Below, piece by piece: positions 7,531 through 15,156 of a DNA stretch of 33,260 nucleotides (position 1 is its first letter; every line of letters starts with the position of its first letter). The translations under genes and the position numbers were made by a program. Location of the stretch: the NCBI GenBank assembly GCA_013375395.1, contig JABXJW010000015.1, positions 1-33,260 on the forward strand, given 5' to 3'. The notes below the pieces were generated by a model. The model searched no databases, was not told the origin of the DNA, and worked only from the letters and a program-made list of their open reading frames with translations. Source of the DNA: Desulfobacterales bacterium (GTDB lineage Bacteria > Desulfobacterota > Desulfobacteria > Desulfobacterales > C00003060).

Positions 7531-8691
7531 TCATCTCTTCCTTTCTTCCAACAACTTCCTCGTTCTCTTCAGTTCCTCCGCAATCAGCTTCTCGTCAGGG
7601 AGCACAGTGCGGTATTCGGAGGCGAGGACCTTGTTCGGCAATCCTTCCAAGGCGTATTTCGCCAGGGCCGAATTTTTCATAGCGCACAAGATTAGACCAA
7701 CGGGAGGATTCTCGTCAGGATGGGTCCAGTGCTCACGGGCATAGGTCAGATACATGTGCATCTGGCCCGCATCGGCGTGCGTGAATTTTCCCCGTTTGAG
7801 ATCGATCACCACCAGACACCGCAAGCGGCGGTGAAAGAAAATTAGATCTACGCGGTACCATTCATCACCAATACGCAAACGCTTCTGTCGGCCCACAAAG
7901 GTAAAGTCGCCACCGAGTTCCAGTAGGAAATGCTCAAGGTGCAGGATCAGGGCTTCCTCCAATTCGTTTTCGGAGTATTCGTCTTTCAGGCTCAGGAACT
8001 CCAGAACATAGGGATCTTTGATCTGCTCTTCCGGGGTAACGGCGTCCTGCGGTTTCGGCTTCGCGCCCCTTGTCAACATAGCGGCTTTGTTCTTCGAGAG
8101 AGCGGTTCGTTCGTAGAATTGGGACTCGATCTGACGGTCAAGCTGGCGCACGGACCAGCCGCCACGCAAGGCTTCCTGTTCATAGAACGTCCGGGCATGC
8201 TCGTTCCTCACGGATAGCAGGCGCACGTAGGCGGACCATGGAAGCGGAAATCGGTCTGAGAGAGCCTCAACAGTGAATTCCGCAGACGGCGTCTGCGAAT
8301 TGCGAGGCTGAGATTTTCCAGACGGTGTCTGGAATTTTCGGGACTTTGATTCTCCAGACACCGTCTGGAGAATATCCTGATACGTCACATAGAAGGCCCG
8401 CATCTGGTAAAGATTGCTTTTCGCGAAACCCCGACCAAACCGGCTTGTAAGATCGGCCGAAAGTTGCTTGAGCAGAGCCTCTCCATACCCAGCCCGCCGT
8501 TTCCCGCCCTGCTCGTTCTCGACAATCCTCCGACCCATTTCCCAGTATGTGGCGGTAATGATCGCATTGACGGTACGGGCTGAGACCCGCCGTGCTTCTT
8601 CAATAAGAGACACCATGCCGGAAAGAAGGCCATCATACCCCTGTATGCTCACAGGCTTGTCACTCTTCCTTTTGATCGGCTTCGCTGTCAT
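7531..8691 (-). CDS. DUF1016/YhcG-type PDDEXK nuclease
   Basis: The N-terminal part (about residues 15-180) is the helical DUF1016 domain, with LIEEARRVSARTVNAIITATYWEMGRRI and FGRGFAKSNLYQMRAFY, and the conserved SWSVRQLDRQI-type element in the middle (here GGWSVRQLDRQIESQFYER). The C-terminal part is a PDDEXK nuclease domain with YRVDLIFFHRRLRCLVVIDLK, giving the D...(D)xK active-site pattern, followed by AGQMHMYL. Such proteins are found near restriction and CRISPR loci and are thought to be defence nucleases; the exact role is not established. The ATG at 8691 has GGAGGG five bases upstream and overlaps the stop of the small ORF before it (ATGA), which is why I prefer it to the longer ORF start. 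It is 386 residues, of normal length. A linker holds a 12-residue repeat (see the repeat entry). Confidence 0.88.
   Translation of the reverse strand: MTAKPIKRKSDKPVSIQGYDGLLSGMVSLIEEARRVSARTVNAIITATYWEMGRRIVENEQGGKRRAGYGEALLKQLSADLTSRFGRGFAKSNLYQMRAFYVTYQDILQTVSGESKSRKFQTPSGKSQPRNSQTPSAEFTVEALSDRFPLPWSAYVRLLSVRNEHARTFYEQEALRGGWSVRQLDRQIESQFYERTALSKNKAAMLTRGAKPKPQDAVTPEEQIKDPYVLEFLSLKDEYSENELEEALILHLEHFLLELGGDFTFVGRQKRLRIGDEWYRVDLIFFHRRLRCLVVIDLKRGKFTHADAGQMHMYLTYAREHWTHPDENPPVGLILCAMKNSALAKYALEGLPNKVLASEYRTVLPDEKLIAEELKRTRKLLEERKR
8281..8371. repeat. Three palindromes at exact 36-bp period inside the DUF1016 gene
   Basis: CGCAGAC-GGC-GTCTGCG (8281-8297), TCCAGAC-GGT-GTCTGGA (8317-8333) and TCTCCAGAC-ACC-GTCTGGAGA (8351-8371) are spaced by exactly 36 bases (12 codons). 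They encode the repeated QT(P/V)SG-type linker between the DUF1016 helical region and its following part. Each can form a hairpin in DNA or mRNA. Confidence 0.85.
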
Positions 8692-8870
8692 TGACACCCT
8701 CCAATCCATTCGCGGCTGACGCAGTCTGCCGATCTGCGCCTCTCGCGCATCTCGTCCCTGATATCCAGAAGGGCATGCGACAACGCTCCGAGTTTCGGCA
8801 ATTTGATCCGCCGCCAGCGCTTTTCGTCGCGGTTAAACTGATCAACGAGTTCCTGTTTGCGTTGTAACAT
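8688..8870 (-). CDS. Small unrecognised ORF upstream of the DUF1016 nuclease
   Basis: This 60-residue basic, helical product (MLQRKQELVDQ..., rich in Arg and Lys) is not a family I recognise. The case for it being translated is positional: its stop overlaps the nuclease start as ATGA, and it follows two bases after the stop of the fragment at 8874-9065. No good ribosome binding site is visible. It may be a piece of an older, broken gene kept as a translational coupler. Confidence 0.45.
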   Translation of the reverse strand: MLQRKQELVDQFNRDEKRWRRIKLPKLGALSHALLDIRDEMRERRRSADCVSREWIGGCQ

Positions 8871-8873
8871 GGT

Positions 8874-9065
8874 CTACTTGAACCCCATCTGCACGAAGAC
8901 TTTTACCAGGTCAAAGTCGATTTTTTTCGCTTCCTTCTCCAACCCTCTGAGTTCTCCAAGAACCTCGGGAATTGGTCGATAATCCTCCTTGTCACTTGAG
9001 GAAGTTCTGGATGTCCATGAAATTTCAATATTCGCCTCTGTAATTGATAGCAAATCGCCAATAGC
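8874..9065 (-). pseudogene. 3' remnant, possibly of a type I restriction methylase (HsdM)
   Basis: A 63-codon frame with no ATG ends in a TAG just before the small ORF. Its C-terminal half, YRPIPEVLGELRGLEKEA followed by KKIDFDLVKVF, has the look of the C-terminal tail of N6-adenine methylases of type I restriction systems. That resemblance is from memory and weak. The in-frame TGA at 9066-9068 closes it upstream. A competing frame (9076-8903, 57 codons) overlaps it and starts ATGA-coupled to a 37-codon ORF at 9073-9186, so which frame was real is uncertain. Confidence 0.35.
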
Positions 9066-9217
9066 TCATAGGTCATATGTCAGGGATCAGTCTATAGGCT
9101 CGCCTGATCAACGCAAAACCCAACGCAGGTTCATCTTGTAGTAACTTTGTTCCAAGTTCCGCGCGATCGTTCTTGCCGGGTTTCATTTCATTCAATCCAG
9201 CCTATGGACTGAACCGC

Positions 9218-9778
9218 TCATATCTTTCCCATTTCAAGCCAGATCATGGCCGCGAGTCTTGCGTCAGCCAGGGCGCGGTGCATTTTCATCTCTCTCATAG
9301 ATTCCCCGAATAGATATCGTCCCACTGTTTTCAGTTTATGGTTTGGCAGATGAGGATATCGCTTTCTGCTCATTTTTAGTGTGCATAAATGCCTGTTGGT
9401 TAAGTTCAGCTTTAATCTTTCAAACTCATGCTTGAGAAAACTAACATCAAACTTTGCGTTATGGCCTATGAGGGTCGCCCCAGCTATGAATTCGTGAAAC
9501 AGAGGGATAACTTGTTCAGACCTTGGTTTCCCTGCAAGCATCTCATTGGTTATTCCGTGTATCTTTTGAACTGTTTTCGGAATCGGTCTTCCTGCATCTA
9601 TCAAGCTATGAAATTCTTCAACAATGCTTTTGTCCTCGATGGCAACAGCGCCGATTTCTATAACCCGATCCCCATTTCCAGGGGAAAGCCCTGTTGTTTC
9701 AACATCAAAAACCACATAACGATGCATTGCTTCAATTGAATTGCTTAACGGGCTTCCACCCATAATGTCTTTATTCAT
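9218..9778 (-). CDS. DnaQ-like DEDDh 3'-5' exonuclease
   Basis: The product (186 residues) is a single-domain DEDDh exonuclease like the DNA polymerase III epsilon subunit. Exo I is DVETTG (residues 25-30), Exo II is HNAKFD, and Exo III is HRALADA, so all five catalytic positions are present. The gene follows the WYL regulator by 11 bases and probably forms an operon with it. Stand-alone DEDDh exonucleases can be replication proofreaders, RNase T-like enzymes or prespacer trimmers in CRISPR adaptation; the position near the cas operon makes the last worth testing. Start choice among the ATGs at 9778, 9763 and 9727 is uncertain, because none has a strong ribosome binding site. Confidence 0.88.
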   Translation of the reverse strand: MNKDIMGGSPLSNSIEAMHRYVVFDVETTGLSPGNGDRVIEIGAVAIEDKSIVEEFHSLIDAGRPIPKTVQKIHGITNEMLAGKPRSEQVIPLFHEFIAGATLIGHNAKFDVSFLKHEFERLKLNLTNRHLCTLKMSRKRYPHLPNHKLKTVGRYLFGESMREMKMHRALADARLAAMIWLEMGKI

Positions 9779-9789
9779 CAGGGCATTCT

Positions 9790-10800
9790 TTATTTTGAGC
9801 CTTCCTGAGACGTAAATGTAGATTCTTCACCATATTTTCCCGCCGTAGCCACAAGCTCTTCGGCTACAGCCTGTCGCAGATGGGCTGGCTCCAACACTTC
9901 GGCCTGCCTTCCGAATCCCATCACCCAACTCATGACCTCGACAAGTCCCCCAACCTCCATGGTCAAAAGGAGGCTGCCGTCTTCGCCTTTCTTGAAGACC
10001 TGCGAGGGGTGCCAGATGTTTTCCTTGAGATATCTTTCCAAAGATGCGTCAAACCGGATGACTACCTTTTCCACATCCGTATGAATAACGCCGAAACAGT
10101 CTTTCATGTATTCATCCAGGTCAAAGCCATCGGGGGAAACAAATCGTTCTTTTGTTACGTGGAGGAGCCTGATGCGGTCCAGCACGAACATGCGGATTTC
10201 ATTGTGCACATGGCACCATCCGATCAAGTACATGGTGCCGTTGAAGAACCAAACCTTGTAAGGGTCCACCTTGCGGGTGGTTTCGCGTTTGGAGGACATG
10301 GAATAGTAGCGCATCTCAATGACCAGGCACTTTACAACCGCCTCATTGATCTGCTTGATGATCTCCTTGAAGCCGGCGTAGTCCTTGAAAGGCTTGAAGC
10401 CGATATGAAAGGTCTGCTCAATGCGCCTGAGATAAGACAGGCTCTCTTTAGGCAGGGTGGACCTGATTTTGCGGAAGAGTTCATCCAGGGATTCATAAAA
10501 GACCGTGTCTTTGAAGATCCGGAGGATGTCCCGGTAAAAATAGAGGCTCATCAACTCCGTGACGGTAAAAGGGACGGGCAGTTTGAACCTGTAGCCTTCA
10601 ACGAAGTTCCATCGGTTCTTATGGCTGTCTCTTTCGGAGTAAAGAGGAAAACCGCCAGCCTGGATGGCAGCGAGATCTCGCCAGATGGTGCGGGGAGTGC
10701 TGCCTTCTTGTTGGGCAAGTTCGGCCACAGTGGCGCCGTGGGCTCGCGACTCGATGGTGCGCAAGATACGCCACTGCCTGGCTAACTGTTCCCCCCGCAT
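9790..10800 (-). CDS. WYL-domain transcriptional regulator
   Basis: The 336-residue protein starts with a winged helix-turn-helix (residues about 5-60, GATVAELAQQ...TPRTIWRDLAAI) and contains a WYL domain around 145-220, with DPYKVWFFNGTMYLIGWCH and FVLDRI, followed by a C-terminal WCX-type extension. WYL regulators bind ligands or nucleic-acid-derived signals and commonly control defence and DNA-repair islands, including CRISPR loci. It lies at the head of the minus-strand island that contains the DnaQ-like exonuclease, the nuclease and the cas genes, so control of the island is a reasonable inference. No DNA target can be proven here, but the palindrome at 7351-7372 is a candidate. Confidence 0.9.
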   Translation of the reverse strand: MRGEQLARQWRILRTIESRAHGATVAELAQQEGSTPRTIWRDLAAIQAGGFPLYSERDSHKNRWNFVEGYRFKLPVPFTVTELMSLYFYRDILRIFKDTVFYESLDELFRKIRSTLPKESLSYLRRIEQTFHIGFKPFKDYAGFKEIIKQINEAVVKCLVIEMRYYSMSSKRETTRKVDPYKVWFFNGTMYLIGWCHVHNEIRMFVLDRIRLLHVTKERFVSPDGFDLDEYMKDCFGVIHTDVEKVVIRFDASLERYLKENIWHPSQVFKKGEDGSLLLTMEVGGLVEVMSWVMGFGRQAEVLEPAHLRQAVAEELVATAGKYGEESTFTSQEGSK

Positions 10801-10929
10801 AGTGCACCACCCAAAGCGGTTTTGGTTGGATTAACTTGTCGTATTTTTACATGATTTGAATTACATGGTTATTACGAACCTGTGCCGAAGAGCCGATTAG
10901 GCCCCGGCTCATTGTTTTAATTGTTGCTC

Positions 10930-11388
10930 TTATAATATGACACTGTGACAGATCAGGTCACACTTGTGCTTTTCTTGAAGAAATTCTTTGTTGGTTGCCC
11001 GCGTGATGGCTGCCGCCGCCATGTGCCGTGCACCCAGTCCCAGTGGCATACTGATTCCGGTGGAATCAGCGTTGAGATAACGTGCCGCCGAGAGAAGTGT
11101 GCCGTCGGCAGAGATGACAAAGGCGCCGTCCAGTTGAGCCAGTTCCTTGGCGGTCTCCCGCATATTGAAATTATCAATTCTCTTGAGCTCCCGGCCGTGC
11201 CCTTGCAGCGGATCTAAGATCAAAGAACGTGATTCCCTTAACACCGCTTCTTCGTCACCGAGGATGAATATGGTACCAATTTTTCGGCCCTCCCTCCCTT
11301 CACGGGCAATTTCCACCGCCAATTGGACGGTCTGTTCCAGCACCGTGGCTTCGCAACTGAGGGTCATCTTGCAAATTGACTCAAACAC
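10930..11388 (-). CDS. Truncated diadenylate cyclase (DisA_N/DAC) domain protein
   Basis: The protein matches the short DAC-domain family of deltaproteobacteria and archaea: LAVEIAREGREGRKIGTIFILGD (about residues 23-45), LDGAFVISADGTLLSA (86-101) with the DGA motif, and GLGARHMAAAAITRATN (117-133) with the RH motif. DAC domains make cyclic di-AMP from two ATP. After ATN the usual final beta strands (a VVSES-type segment) are replaced by an unrelated 19-residue tail, and no other frame restores them, so activity is doubtful. I chose the GTG at 11388 (152 residues) because AAGGAG lies 7 bases upstream; the ORF-track start at 11454 falls inside the T-tract of a terminator hairpin. It is monocistronic as far as visible. 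Confidence 0.75.
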   Translation of the reverse strand: MFESICKMTLSCEATVLEQTVQLAVEIAREGREGRKIGTIFILGDEEAVLRESRSLILDPLQGHGRELKRIDNFNMRETAKELAQLDGAFVISADGTLLSAARYLNADSTGISMPLGLGARHMAAAAITRATNKEFLQEKHKCDLICHSVIL

Positions 11389-11428
11389 TGATTCTCTCCT
11401 TCGAAAAGTAGCAAGGGGTACGGACCAA

Positions 11429-11500
11429 TCATGTTGAGTTAGCCCGAAAAACACAAAACCCCATCTCTCTGTGTGCGAGAAATGGGGTACCGATATTCAT
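11429..11500 (-). CDS. Possible 23-residue leader peptide
   Basis: ATG at 11500 follows GAGG at good spacing and opens 23 codons (MNIGTPFLAHRE...) that end 40 bases before the DAC gene start. The frame runs straight through the terminator hairpin at 11447-11487, the arrangement seen in translational attenuators. No family resemblance; it may be chance. Confidence 0.3.
   Translation of the reverse strand: MNIGTPFLAHREMGFCVFRANST
11447..11487 (-). terminator. Intrinsic terminator in front of the DAC-domain gene
   Basis: On the minus strand CCCCATTTCTC and GAGAGATGGGG pair over 11 bp (one G-U) around a 7-base loop, followed by TTTTGTGTTTTT. It lies 60 bases upstream of the DAC start, so it either ends an upstream transcript or acts as an attenuator of the DAC gene. 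Confidence 0.75.
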
Positions 11501-11743
11501 GGCATCCTCTTGGTTGGAGTTAAGGGATTGTGGCAGACTGTTTGGGCTGTATCATGGCAGTGCGGTTTTGTCAAGGATTTCCAGCGGTAAGAAGTTGCTG
11601 GTTATTCCTGGGACATATAATGCCAATTTTGTTGCCTTGGGGCTGTATTTTTGACAAGGGGCGACCATGACGCGTATAGCAAGAGCAGTTCGTGAAATAT
11701 ACGGGCTAGCTGCACCTGCAAAAATAACGGTGTCAGAACTACA

Positions 11744-11884
11744 CGGGCTGTTGCCCAAACCATATTCTTGTGTCTCTGCCGTGTTTTGATACAGAAACCC
11801 ATTGGATAACCAACTGATTATATTAACAGCGGATTCGGGCAAAATCATCGCTTGTGGTGTCATTCTGATTTGGGCAACAGCCCG
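11744..11884. mobile_element. MITE-like element, 141 bp with 16-bp perfect inverted termini
   Basis: CGGGCTGTTGCCCAAA at 11744-11759 is repeated inverted at 11869-11884 without mismatch. TACA flanks both ends (11740-11743 and 11885-11888), consistent with a 4-bp target duplication. The GGGCTGTTGC core resembles termini of DDE-type insertion sequences. There is no transposase, so it would be non-autonomous. The ORF 11552-11863 partly inside it has no recognisable product. The rest of the 11489-12013 gap holds nothing I can name. Confidence 0.6.
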
Positions 11885-12013
11885 TACACATCTGACAAAA
11901 TTGAATTCAATATTGCTATAAATGTAGCGAGGCCCCGATTGGCTCTACTATTATGATGGCAATAGTAATTTGTCAATTGTGTGGGTCTGACATCATTGTC
12001 CTGCAAGGCATGG

Positions 12014-12370
12014 TTATTCGATACACCGACGGATACGGACGGTTCCCGGTCTTATTACGACAAAAGTGTTCGGGATTTCCGAGAGGCGCTCATTGATGGC
12101 AAGAGAAACGATGTCCGCCTTTTTCAGTGGAGATAGCCCGGCTAACCTTATTAGTACAACACCCGCTGTAATCCGGCTTTGGCGAAATATCAGCTCACCG
12201 AAATCTCTGTCGGCGGTCAGCAGTAACGCAGATTCCTCGTTCGCTGTATCCAGTACTTCATCATCCGAAATGCCGGGATCCATCTCGGCAACGCTACGAA
12301 TATTATGACCATCCTGCCGTAGGCGGTCGACTATTTGGCGGTCTACGTTTTCATCAGCTATGAAATTCAT
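12014..12370 (-). CDS. DUF5615 PIN-like toxin
   Basis: This 118-residue PIN-like protein begins MNFIADENVDRQIVDRLR, the acidic DEN motif at the end of the first strand typical of DUF5615 (a Mut7-C/PIN relative), and continues with SDDEVLDTANEES and LLLTADRDFGELIF, which supply the other acidic residues. Such proteins are RNase-like toxins by relation to VapC. The ATG overlaps the stop of the DUF433 gene (ATGA), forming a standard two-gene toxin-antitoxin cassette. All expected acidic positions are present, so it looks intact. Confidence 0.9.
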   Translation of the reverse strand: MNFIADENVDRQIVDRLRQDGHNIRSVAEMDPGISDDEVLDTANEESALLLTADRDFGELIFRQSRITAGVVLIRLAGLSPLKKADIVSLAINERLSEIPNTFVVIRPGTVRIRRCIE

Positions 12371-12603
12371 GCAGATTTGACAATAGGATAGATTACGTCA
12401 GCTCGCAAAGCCTCAGCAGCGAACGACAAGGCAGCCTGGATAGCCTCTTGCGTCAAACGGGGATGTTCGTCGAGAATCTGCTCAACGCTTTCACCGGCAG
12501 CTAATTTTTCAACAAGAAGCTCCACCGTGATGCGCGTACCTGCAATAACCGGTTTGCCCATCATTATGGCGGGATCTGACACGATTAGTTTCTTTGTGTC
12601 CAT
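12367..12603 (-). CDS. DUF433 antitoxin
   Basis: The 78-residue product has the DUF433 signature: IVSDPAIMMGKPVIAGTRITVELLVEKLAAGESVEQILDEHP-type N-terminal half (residues 8-49), with a predicted helix-turn-helix, then LTQEAIQAALSFAAE. DUF433 proteins are antitoxins paired with DUF5615 toxins and probably autorepress by DNA binding. The ATG at 12603 follows AGGGGG at about 10 bases. It is translationally coupled to the toxin. Confidence 0.9.
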   Translation of the reverse strand: MDTKKLIVSDPAIMMGKPVIAGTRITVELLVEKLAAGESVEQILDEHPRLTQEAIQAALSFAAEALRADVIYPIVKSA

Positions 12604-12706
12604 TCGGCATACCCCCTATTTTGTACAGTAAGCCAGCAACATTTATTATAAATTAACATAAATTTGGAGGAAAAACAAACTAATGGTTGTAGATGTAAGG
12701 AGTTGC

Positions 12707-14875
12707 CTAGCTGCACCTGGAAAACCCGCAGGAACGACACACCAGGCAGCCCCCCTCGTGCTCCAAGGCGCTGCCGCAGTCCGGGCAGGCGCCCATCATG
12801 GCCGGCGCCTCGGTCGTGCTGATGTTCGTGTAGTGCTTTATCACTTGGGACATGGCGTCAGGACACGAGAGAACCATTCCACCGTTTTGCCAAATTGGCG
12901 AGGGGCAGCGGATACCACTGAGCTGCTTGAGAATCGCCTCTATTTTGACTCCGCTTCGCAGCGCCAACGATATGAGCCGTCCTGCGGCCTCGATCTGTGA
13001 AGAGGCGCAACCTCCGGTCTTGCCCATTTGGGCAAAGACTTCACATATACCCTCATCATCTTCGTTGATCGTGACATAGAGTTTGCCGCAACCCGTATTT
13101 ATTCGCTCGGTCACACCCCTGGTGCACACAGGCCGGGTGCGCGGCACAATGGCGGCGGCCTCTTCTTGACCTATGCCAATATTGAGCACCTGGTGGCCCC
13201 GGCTGCCGTAGCGATAAATTGTTACACCCTTGCACCCGCTTTCATAGGCGAGCCTGTAAACCTTTTCTATGTCTTGTGGGGCGGCGTCCTGCGAGAAGTT
13301 GACGGTCTTGGACACGGCATTGTCCGTGTATTCTTGGAAGGCCGCCTGGATGCGGATGTGCCACTCAGGTGCTATATCATGAGCAGTTACAAAAAGACGC
13401 TTTATCTTGTCGGGAATCCCCTTCATTTGCTGAATCGAGCCGACCCGGGCAACCTCTTCGGCCAGCTCATCGCTGTAAAAACCGCCCTGCTTTGCCATCT
13501 TCTCAAAGAGCGGATGTATCTCGAACAAAGACTCCCCATCCAGAACCCTGCGCTCATAAGCCACTGCAAAGACGGGCTCGACACCACTAGAACATCCGGC
13601 TATGATGCTGATCGTGCCCGTAGGGGCAATGGTCGTTGTGGTTGCATTTCGCATATGGGGGGTCTTGGGATTGTCGAAGATGCTTCCCTCATAGGCAGGA
13701 AAGTTTCCTCGCTTTTTGGCCAACTCACTTGAAGCCTTTCTTGCCTCTCGCGAGACAAACGCCATGACCTGTTCGGCCTGCCGCACCGCAGCCTTGGAAT
13801 CATAGGCAATACCCAGTTTGACAAGCATATCGGCAAACCCCATGACGCCCAGGCCGATTTTTCGGGTCTTCATGCTCGTGGCCTCGATCCGGCTCATGGG
13901 ATATTCGTTTATCTCCACCACATTATCAAGGAAGTGGACCGCACCGTGAACAGTCTGTTTCAGCTTGTCCCTGTTCAATTTGCCGTCGGCAACCATCTTG
14001 GCCAGATTAATGGAGCCAAGATTGCACGATTCATAAGGAAGGAGCGGCTGCTCGCCGCAGGGATTTGTCGCCTCGATTTCACCGAGCAGAGGGGTGGGAT
14101 TAGCACGGTTGATGTGGTCTAAGAAAATGATCCCCGGCTCCCCGCTCCCCCAGGCCGCCTGTACAATTTTGTCAAAGACGCCCCTTGCCGACACCCGACC
14201 GACGGCTTTCCGGGTTCTCGGGTTAATCAAGTCATAGTCTTTGTCGCCATCCAGGGCCTCCATAAAAGATGAGGTGAGGGCGACTGAGATATTAAAGTTA
14301 GTCAATTTGGCAAGGTCGCTCTTGCTTCTGATAAATGCTTCAATATCCGGGTGGTCCACCCTGAGGATCCCCATGTTCGCGCCCCGCCGGGTCCCCCCCT
14401 GCTTCACCGTCTCGGTGGCCACGTCAAAGACCTTCATAAACGAAATGGGACCACTCGATATCCCGCGTGTAGACAGCACCATATCACTTTGAGGCCGCAC
14501 ACGGGAAAACGAAAAACCGGTGCCCCCGCCGCTTTTGTGTATCATGGCCGTGTGTTTGAGCGTTTCAAATATACTCTCGATGGAATCCTCAACAGGAAGG
14601 ACAAAACAGGCAGCCAACTGCCCGAGCCTGCGCCCTGCATTCATGAGTGTTGGAGAATTTGGCATGAAGACCAAATCGGCCATTAATCCGTAAAACTCCT
14701 CTTCGGTCTTGCCGATATCAGCCCTTGGATCGAATTCGGCGTCGCCTTGGGCCACCGAATGCGCCACCCGCCTGAACAACTCCTCCGGAGTCTCGGCAGG
14801 CTTTCCCTTACGGTCCTTCTTCAAATAGCGCCGCTCAAGAACAACCAGAGCATTTGGGGCCAGATCTGTTGCCAT
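12707..14875 (-). CDS. nrdJ: Adenosylcobalamin-dependent (class II) ribonucleotide reductase
   Basis: NrdJ reduces ribonucleotides to deoxyribonucleotides using a B12-generated thiyl radical, so it needs no oxygen and suits an anaerobe. The 722-residue protein has the first redox cysteine in LAACFVLP (Cys90), [14 protein letters not shown] (116-128), the active-site loop [10 protein letters not shown] (271-280) with the radical cysteine, and [19 protein letters not shown]-terminal TSCPD-like region (KTGGCASSQ... to [20 protein letters not shown]) and a cysteine-rich tail [21 protein letters not shown] (from about 697) follow, as in long NrdJ proteins. AGAGGAAAT precedes the ATG. I looked for a cobalamin riboswitch upstream and saw none. 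It is transcribed alone. Confidence 0.97.
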   Translation of the reverse strand: MATDLAPNALVVLERRYLKKDRKGKPAETPEELFRRVAHSVAQGDAEFDPRADIGKTEEEFYGLMADLVFMPNSPTLMNAGRRLGQLAACFVLPVEDSIESIFETLKHTAMIHKSGGGTGFSFSRVRPQSDMVLSTRGISSGPISFMKVFDVATETVKQGGTRRGANMGILRVDHPDIEAFIRSKSDLAKLTNFNISVALTSSFMEALDGDKDYDLINPRTRKAVGRVSARGVFDKIVQAAWGSGEPGIIFLDHINRANPTPLLGEIEATNPCGEQPLLPYESCNLGSINLAKMVADGKLNRDKLKQTVHGAVHFLDNVVEINEYPMSRIEATSMKTRKIGLGVMGFADMLVKLGIAYDSKAAVRQAEQVMAFVSREARKASSELAKKRGNFPAYEGSIFDNPKTPHMRNATTTTIAPTGTISIIAGCSSGVEPVFAVAYERRVLDGESLFEIHPLFEKMAKQGGFYSDELAEEVARVGSIQQMKGIPDKIKRLFVTAHDIAPEWHIRIQAAFQEYTDNAVSKTVNFSQDAAPQDIEKVYRLAYESGCKGVTIYRYGSRGHQVLNIGIGQEEAAAIVPRTRPVCTRGVTERINTGCGKLYVTINEDDEGICEVFAQMGKTGGCASSQIEAAGRLISLALRSGVKIEAILKQLSGIRCPSPIWQNGGMVLSCPDAMSQVIKHYTNISTTEAPAMMGACPDCGSALEHEGGCLVCRSCGFSRCS

Positions 14876-15003
14876 AATATTTCCTCTTATGTCCTAACAC
14901 GGATAAACCGGAACCAAAAAAAGAAAAGATTATCACGAAAGCACGAAAGGACGAAAACACGAAATAAGGTAATTTCAAATGCCAAAAACCAAGTGTGAAG
15001 CCT

Positions 15004-15023
15004 CCCCGCCCTGAAGGACGGGG
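15004..15023 (-). repeat. Hairpin resembling an IS200/IS605 end
   Basis: Read on the minus strand, CCCCGTCC-TTCA-GGGCGGGG folds into an 8-bp stem with one G-U pair, within AAGCCCCGTCCTTCAGGGCG and followed by TTCAC. This composition is common at right ends of IS200/IS605-type elements. No tnpA or tnpB is present, so at most it is a solo end. The rest of the 14876-15156 gap holds A-rich simple sequence and no gene. Confidence 0.35.
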
Positions 15024-15113
15024 CTTGCGGGGAGCGAGCCGGTCAAATCAAATCCCAATGACAAATTACCAAAGTTTCTTACCTTGAATTTCTGCGTATT
15101 GCATTTATTTGGG

Positions 15114-15131
15114 CTTTGACCTTCGTCAAAG
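15114..15131 (-). terminator. Weak hairpin after the LysR gene
   Basis: CTTTGAC-GAAG-GTCAAAG is a perfect 7-bp stem with a tetraloop, 26 bases past the LysR stop on the minus strand. No T-tract follows, so a terminator role is only suggested by position. Confidence 0.35.
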
Positions 15132-15156
15132 AACACGAATTCTACAACTAAAAGAA

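Noticed and set aside
9073-9186. 37-codon ORF (MKPGKNDRAE...) coupled to a 57-codon ORF
   Set aside because: Plausible by ATGA overlap but the overlapping frame has more protein-like composition; not enough to call as genes.
9880-10785. Plus-strand 301-codon ORF opposite the WYL regulator
   Set aside because: Antisense shadow; the minus frame has complete HTH and WYL motifs.
10890-10910. GAGCCG...CGGCTC hairpin after the DAC gene
   Set aside because: No T-tract on the minus strand and only a mixed AT stretch on plus; too weak for a terminator call.
11552-11863. 103-codon minus-strand ORF
   Set aside because: Starts inside the MITE-like element, no ribosome binding site and no recognisable domain.
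14876-15156. Cobalamin riboswitch upstream of nrdJ
   Set aside because: No B12 box or other conserved blocks in the leader.
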